This document shows positions 60,213 to 64,000 of a stretch of 64,000 bases of DNA, in pieces. Made by a program: the position numbers and the translations under genes. Below the pieces are notes generated by a model. It was not told where the DNA came from. It saw only the letters and a list, made by a program, of their open reading frames with translations, and made no database searches. The number at the start of each line of letters is the position of its first letter. The first letter of the stretch is position 1. The DNA lies in the NCBI RefSeq assembly GCF_030116705.1, contig NZ_JAOTIK010000001.1, positions 4,554,501-4,618,500 on the forward strand, written 5' to 3'. Source of the stretch: Streptomyces sp. ML-6. Its GTDB lineage: Bacteria > Actinomycetota > Actinomycetes > Streptomycetales > Streptomycetaceae.

Positions 60213-62740
60213 CAGTCACCACGAGTGCGCCCTCCGGGGGCGGCGAGGCGGCCATCCCGCCCGAGGACCTGGTCACGCTGACCATCGACGGCATCGAGAT
60301 CAGCGTGCCCAAGGGCACCCTGGTCATCCGGGCCGCCGAACTCCTCGGCATCGAGATCCCGCGCTTCTGCGACCACCCGCTCCTCGACCCGGCCGGCGCC
60401 TGCCGCCAGTGCATCGTCGAGGTCGAGGGCCAGCGCAAGCCGATGGCGTCCTGCACCATCACCTGCACCGACGGCATGGTGGTGCGGTCGCAGCTGACCT
60501 CGCCCGTCGCCGAGAAGGCGCAGAAGGGCGTGATGGAGCTGCTGCTCATCAACCACCCGCTGGACTGCCCGGTCTGCGACAAGGGCGGCGAGTGCCCGCT
60601 GCAGAACCAGGCGATGTCGCACGGCGACGCGGACTCCCGCTTCGAGGGGAAGAAGCGCACCTACGAGAAGCCCGTCCCGATCTCCACCCAGGTGCTGCTG
60701 GACCGCGAACGCTGCGTGCTCTGCGCGCGCTGCACCCGGTTCTCCAACCAGGTGGCGGGCGACCCGATGATCGAGCTGATCGAGCGCGGCGCGCTCCAGC
60801 AGGTCGGCACCGGCGAGGGCGACCCGTTCCAGTCGTACTTCTCCGGGAACACCATCCAGATCTGCCCGGTCGGGGCGCTGACCTCGGCGGCGTACCGGTT
60901 CCGGTCCCGCCCCTTCGACCTGGTGTCCTCGCCGTCGGTGTGCGAGCACTGCGCGGGCGGCTGCGCCACCCGCACCGACCACCGGCGCGGCAAGGTCATG
61001 CGGCGGCTCGCCGCCGACGACCCCGAGGTCAACGAGGAGTGGATCTGCGACAAGGGCCGCTTCGCCTTCCGCTACGCCCAGCAGCGCGACCGGCTCACCA
61101 CCCCGCTGGTGCGCAACGCGGACGGCGTTCTGGAACCGGCGAGCTGGCCCGAGGCACTGGCCGCCGCCGCCACCGGACTGGCCGCCGCACGCGGCCGGAC
61201 GGGGGTGCTCACCGGCGGCCGGCTGACCGTCGAGGACGCCTACGCGTACGCCAAGTTCGCCCGGGTCGTGCTGGACACCAACGACATCGACTTCCGGGCT
61301 CGCGCGCACAGCGGCGAGGAGGCCGACTTCCTGGCCGCCCGCGTCGCCGGCCGCGGCCGGGACCTGGACGGCACGGGGGTCACGTACACCTCGCTGGAGA
61401 AGGCCCCGACGGTGCTGCTGGCCGGGTTCGAGGCGGAGGAGGAGGCGCCCGGCGTCTTCCTGCGGCTGCGCAAGGCGATGCGCAAGCACGGACAGCGCAC
61501 CTTCGCCATCGCCTCGCACGCCACCCGGGGCCTGGAGAAGGCGGGCGGCACACTGCTCCCCGCCGCCCCCGGCACCGAGACCGAGTGGCTGGACGCGCTC
61601 GCGGACGGCGTCGGCCTCGACGGCGCCGGAGCCGAGGCGGCCGAGGCGCTGCGCGGCGAGGGCTCCCTGATCGTGGTCGGCGAACGGCTCGCCACGGTCC
61701 CCGGCGCCCTGACCGCGGCGGTACGGACCGCCACCGCGACCGGGGCCGCACTGGTGTGGATCCCGCGCCGGGCCGGTGAACGCGGCGCCGTGGAGGCGGG
61801 CGCGCTGCCCTCGCTGCTGCCCGGCGGCCGCCCGGCGACCGACCCGCGGGCCCGGGACGAGGTGGCGGCCCTCTGGGGCGTCGCCGAACTCCCGTCCCGC
61901 TTCGGCCGCGACACCGGCCAGATCGTGGAGTCCGCGGCCACAGGCGAACTGGGCGCGCTGCTCGTCGCCGGGGTCGAGCCGAGGGACCTGCCGGACCCGG
62001 CGCGGGCCCTGGAGGCGCTCGACGAGGTCGGCTTCCTGGTCTCGCTGGAGCTGCGGCCGAGCGAGGTCACCGAACGTGCCGACGTGGTCCTCCCGGTCGC
62101 CGCGGTGGCCGAGAAGTCCGGCACCTTCCTCAACTGGGAGGGCCGGGCGCGGATGTTCGAGGCGGCGCTGAAGCCCGAGCAGATGACGCGCACCCCCGCA
62201 CCGGCCGACGCCCGGGTGCTGCACATGCTGGCCGACGCCCTGGCCGACGTCACGGACGCCGAGGGACCGGACCGCTTCGCGCTGCCGGACCTGCGGGCCG
62301 TGCGCCGTGAACTGGACCGGCTCGGCGGCTGGACCGGCGCGCACGCCGACGACCCGGACGAGACGGCGCAGCCGCTGCCCCGGCCCGGCACCGGCGAGGC
62401 GGTCCTCGCCGGCCACCGGATGCTGCTCGACCTGGGCCGGCTCCAGGAGGGCGACGAGGCGCTGGCCGGCACCCGGCACGCCGCGCTCGCCCGGCTCTCC
62501 GCCGCCACCGCGGCCGAGACGGGCGTCGAGGACGGCGACCTGCTGGCCGTCACCGGACCCACCGGCCGGGTGGAACTCCCGCTGAAGGTCACCGACATGC
62601 CGGACCGGGTGGTCTGGGTGCCGCTGAACTCCGTCGGGCGGGGCGTCCCGGCCGACACCGGTGCCCGGCCCGGCGGCCTGGTCCGGATCGGCCCCGCAGC
62701 GCCGGGCTCCCACGACATCGCATCGGAGGTGGGGGCGTGA
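60209..62740 (+). CDS. nuoG: NADH-quinone oxidoreductase subunit G
   Basis: This 843-residue subunit carries several clusters. The 2Fe-2S ligands lie in [20 protein letters not shown]; the N5 and N4 type motifs in [35 protein letters not shown] and [20 protein letters not shown] motif followed by ICDKG supplies the additional N7 cluster found in some bacteria. The C-terminal molybdopterin-like domain is well kept. Its ATG overlaps the nuoF stop and its stop overlaps the nuoH GTG. Confidence 0.96.
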   Translation: MTVTTSAPSGGGEAAIPPEDLVTLTIDGIEISVPKGTLVIRAAELLGIEIPRFCDHPLLDPAGACRQCIVEVEGQRKPMASCTITCTDGMVVRSQLTSPVAEKAQKGVMELLLINHPLDCPVCDKGGECPLQNQAMSHGDADSRFEGKKRTYEKPVPISTQVLLDRERCVLCARCTRFSNQVAGDPMIELIERGALQQVGTGEGDPFQSYFSGNTIQICPVGALTSAAYRFRSRPFDLVSSPSVCEHCAGGCATRTDHRRGKVMRRLAADDPEVNEEWICDKGRFAFRYAQQRDRLTTPLVRNADGVLEPASWPEALAAAATGLAAARGRTGVLTGGRLTVEDAYAYAKFARVVLDTNDIDFRARAHSGEEADFLAARVAGRGRDLDGTGVTYTSLEKAPTVLLAGFEAEEEAPGVFLRLRKAMRKHGQRTFAIASHATRGLEKAGGTLLPAAPGTETEWLDALADGVGLDGAGAEAAEALRGEGSLIVVGERLATVPGALTAAVRTATATGAALVWIPRRAGERGAVEAGALPSLLPGGRPATDPRARDEVAALWGVAELPSRFGRDTGQIVESAATGELGALLVAGVEPRDLPDPARALEALDEVGFLVSLELRPSEVTERADVVLPVAAVAEKSGTFLNWEGRARMFEAALKPEQMTRTPAPADARVLHMLADALADVTDAEGPDRFALPDLRAVRRELDRLGGWTGAHADDPDETAQPLPRPGTGEAVLAGHRMLLDLGRLQEGDEALAGTRHAALARLSAATAAETGVEDGDLLAVTGPTGRVELPLKVTDMPDRVVWVPLNSVGRGVPADTGARPGGLVRIGPAAPGSHDIASEVGA

Positions 62741-64000
62741 GTGCCTTCGCTGAACTGGCCGCGGCGCCGCACGGGACCGTACTCGCCGCCGAGGACCTGT
62801 CGATGTTCGGCACCGACCCGTGGTGGCTCGTCGGCATCAAGGCGGTGTTCTGCTTCGCGTTCCTGATGGTGACCGTGCTCTTCTCCATCGTGTGGGAGCG
62901 CAAGGTCGTCGCCTGGATGCAGCTGCGCATCGGCCCCAACCGGAACGGGCCCTGGGGCCTGCTCCAGTCGCTGGCCGACGGCGTGAAGCTGATGCTGAAG
63001 GAAGACGTCGTCGTCAAGCGCGCCGACAAGGTCGTGTACGTGCTCGCGCCGATCGTCGCCGCCATCCCGGCGTTCATGGCGATCGCCGTGATCCCGTTCG
63101 GCCCGTCCGGCAACGAGGTCTCGATCTTCGGGCACCGCACGACGATGCAGCTCACCGACCTGCCGATCGCGATGCTCTACATCCTCGCGGTCGCCTCGGT
63201 CGGGATCTACGGCATCGTGCTGGCGGGCTGGTCGTCCGGATCGACGTACCCGCTCCTGGGCGGTCTGCGCTCCTGCGCGCAGATGATCAGCTACGAGATC
63301 GCGATGGGGGCCGCGTTCGCCTCGGTCTTCCTCTACTCCGGGTCGATGTCGACCTCGAAGATCGTGGAGGCGCAGGAGGAACGCTGGTTCATCCTGCTGC
63401 TGCCGGTCTCCTTCATCATCTACATCGTCACCATGGTCGGGGAGACCAACCGGGCCCCGTTCGACATGCCGGAGTCCGAGGGCGACCTGGTCGGCGGCTT
63501 CAACACCGAGTACTCGTCGATCAAGTTCGCGATGTTCATGCTCGCCGAGTACGTGAACATGGTGACGGTCTCCGCGGTGTCGGTGACCCTCTTCCTGGGC
63601 GGCTGGCGGGCCCCGTACCCGATCAGCACCTTCTGGGAGGGCGCGAACCACGGCTGGTGGCCGATGCTCTGGTTCGTCATCAAGGTCCAGCTGCTGCTGT
63701 TCTTCTTCATCTGGCTGCGCGGCACGCTGCCCCGGGTCCGCTACGACCAGCTGATGAAGCTCGGCTGGAAGGTCCTGATCCCGGTCTCCGTGCTCTGGCT
63801 GATGATGGTCGCCACCGTGCGGGCGCTGAGCAACGAGGGCTACGACTTCTCCCGGATCGTGCTGTACGTGGCGGGCACCGTGCTCGCGATCCTGCTGATC
63901 TCCTTCGTCGTCGACGTCTTCCGCGACCGGAAGGTCCGGGCGGAGGCCGAGCAGGCGGGCCCGGAGCCGGAGTTCGATCCGATGGCGGGCGGATTCCCCG
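62737..64000 (+). CDS. nuoH: NADH-quinone oxidoreductase subunit H (3' end outside window)
   Basis: GTG start overlaps the nuoG stop (GTGA). The frame stays open to the window end (421 codons). Landmarks are [63 protein letters not shown] and [28 protein letters not shown] of the membrane subunit that forms the quinone channel. Eight transmembrane helices are visible, and the visible part ends in a polar FDPMAGGFP tail, so the stop is probably close. Confidence 0.96.
   Translation, partial: MSAFAELAAAPHGTVLAAEDLSMFGTDPWWLVGIKAVFCFAFLMVTVLFSIVWERKVVAWMQLRIGPNRNGPWGLLQSLADGVKLMLKEDVVVKRADKVVYVLAPIVAAIPAFMAIAVIPFGPSGNEVSIFGHRTTMQLTDLPIAMLYILAVASVGIYGIVLAGWSSGSTYPLLGGLRSCAQMISYEIAMGAAFASVFLYSGSMSTSKIVEAQEERWFILLLPVSFIIYIVTMVGETNRAPFDMPESEGDLVGGFNTEYSSIKFAMFMLAEYVNMVTVSAVSVTLFLGGWRAPYPISTFWEGANHGWWPMLWFVIKVQLLLFFFIWLRGTLPRVRYDQLMKLGWKVLIPVSVLWLMMVATVRALSNEGYDFSRIVLYVAGTVLAILLISFVVDVFRDRKVRAEAEQAGPEPEFDPMAGGFP

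Noticed and set aside
60191..62713. A long open frame on the minus strand opposite nuoG
   Set aside because: High GC keeps antisense frames open; the plus strand codes for a complete nuoG with all cluster motifs.

Overview
This window is high-GC actinobacterial chromosome, almost certainly Streptomyces. The signs are strong third-position GC bias, GTG and TTG starts, a DUF397 / XRE-DUF5753 / HATPase trio, an AfsR-like SARP, deazaflavin (F420)-type enzymes, futalosine menaquinone genes and a 14-subunit-type nuo operon. No tRNA, rRNA, CRISPR array, insertion sequence or prophage was seen. The window opens inside a HelR-like gene and ends inside nuoH.

Region 1 (1-14.2 kb) is mixed accessory metabolism. 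It holds HelR, a flavin monooxygenase, a DoxX / OB-fold pair, DUF1707, PspAB-HtpX, a P450 with its own 3Fe-4S ferredoxin, PdxH, a Phd/VapC module, an Ltp-type thiolase, an acyl-CoA dehydrogenase with a deazaflavin oxidoreductase, and a TetR regulator. Region 2 (14.2-28.6 kb) carries a frameshifted Ser/Thr kinase-PQQ gene and a divergent acyl-CoA cluster (enoyl-CoA hydratase, OB-fold protein, thiolase / acyl-CoA ligase). It also has a second PIN-toxin module, two small repeat-bearing peptides, a large SARP regulator and an amidohydrolase. Four copies of a 19-bp dyad close to ATCTGACGnnnCGTCAGAT lie 3-31 bp upstream of five acyl-CoA-type genes scattered over 24 kb, which suggests one TetR-family regulon.

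Region 3 (28.7-42 kb) centres on menaquinone. It has mqnA, mqnC, an HutI-like protein, menG/ubiE and a geranylgeranyl-reductase-type flavoprotein, interleaved with a MerR regulator, a cold-shock protein, a second Ser/Thr kinase and a DUF3152 metalloprotease. Region 4 (42-54 kb) has an effector-like triad (small helical protein, DUF1023 alpha/beta hydrolase, TTA-containing lipoprotein) whose 3' half has clearly lower GC. It then carries a WecA/MraY-type transferase, the XRE trio, a TetR with its membrane-protein partner, an acyltransferase, an MFS exporter and an NlpC/P60 hydrolase. Region 5 (54.1-64 kb) is an 826-bp regulatory gap with a Rex-type operator, then nuoABCDEFG and the start of nuoH. 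Menaquinone made by the region 3 enzymes is the electron acceptor of this complex.
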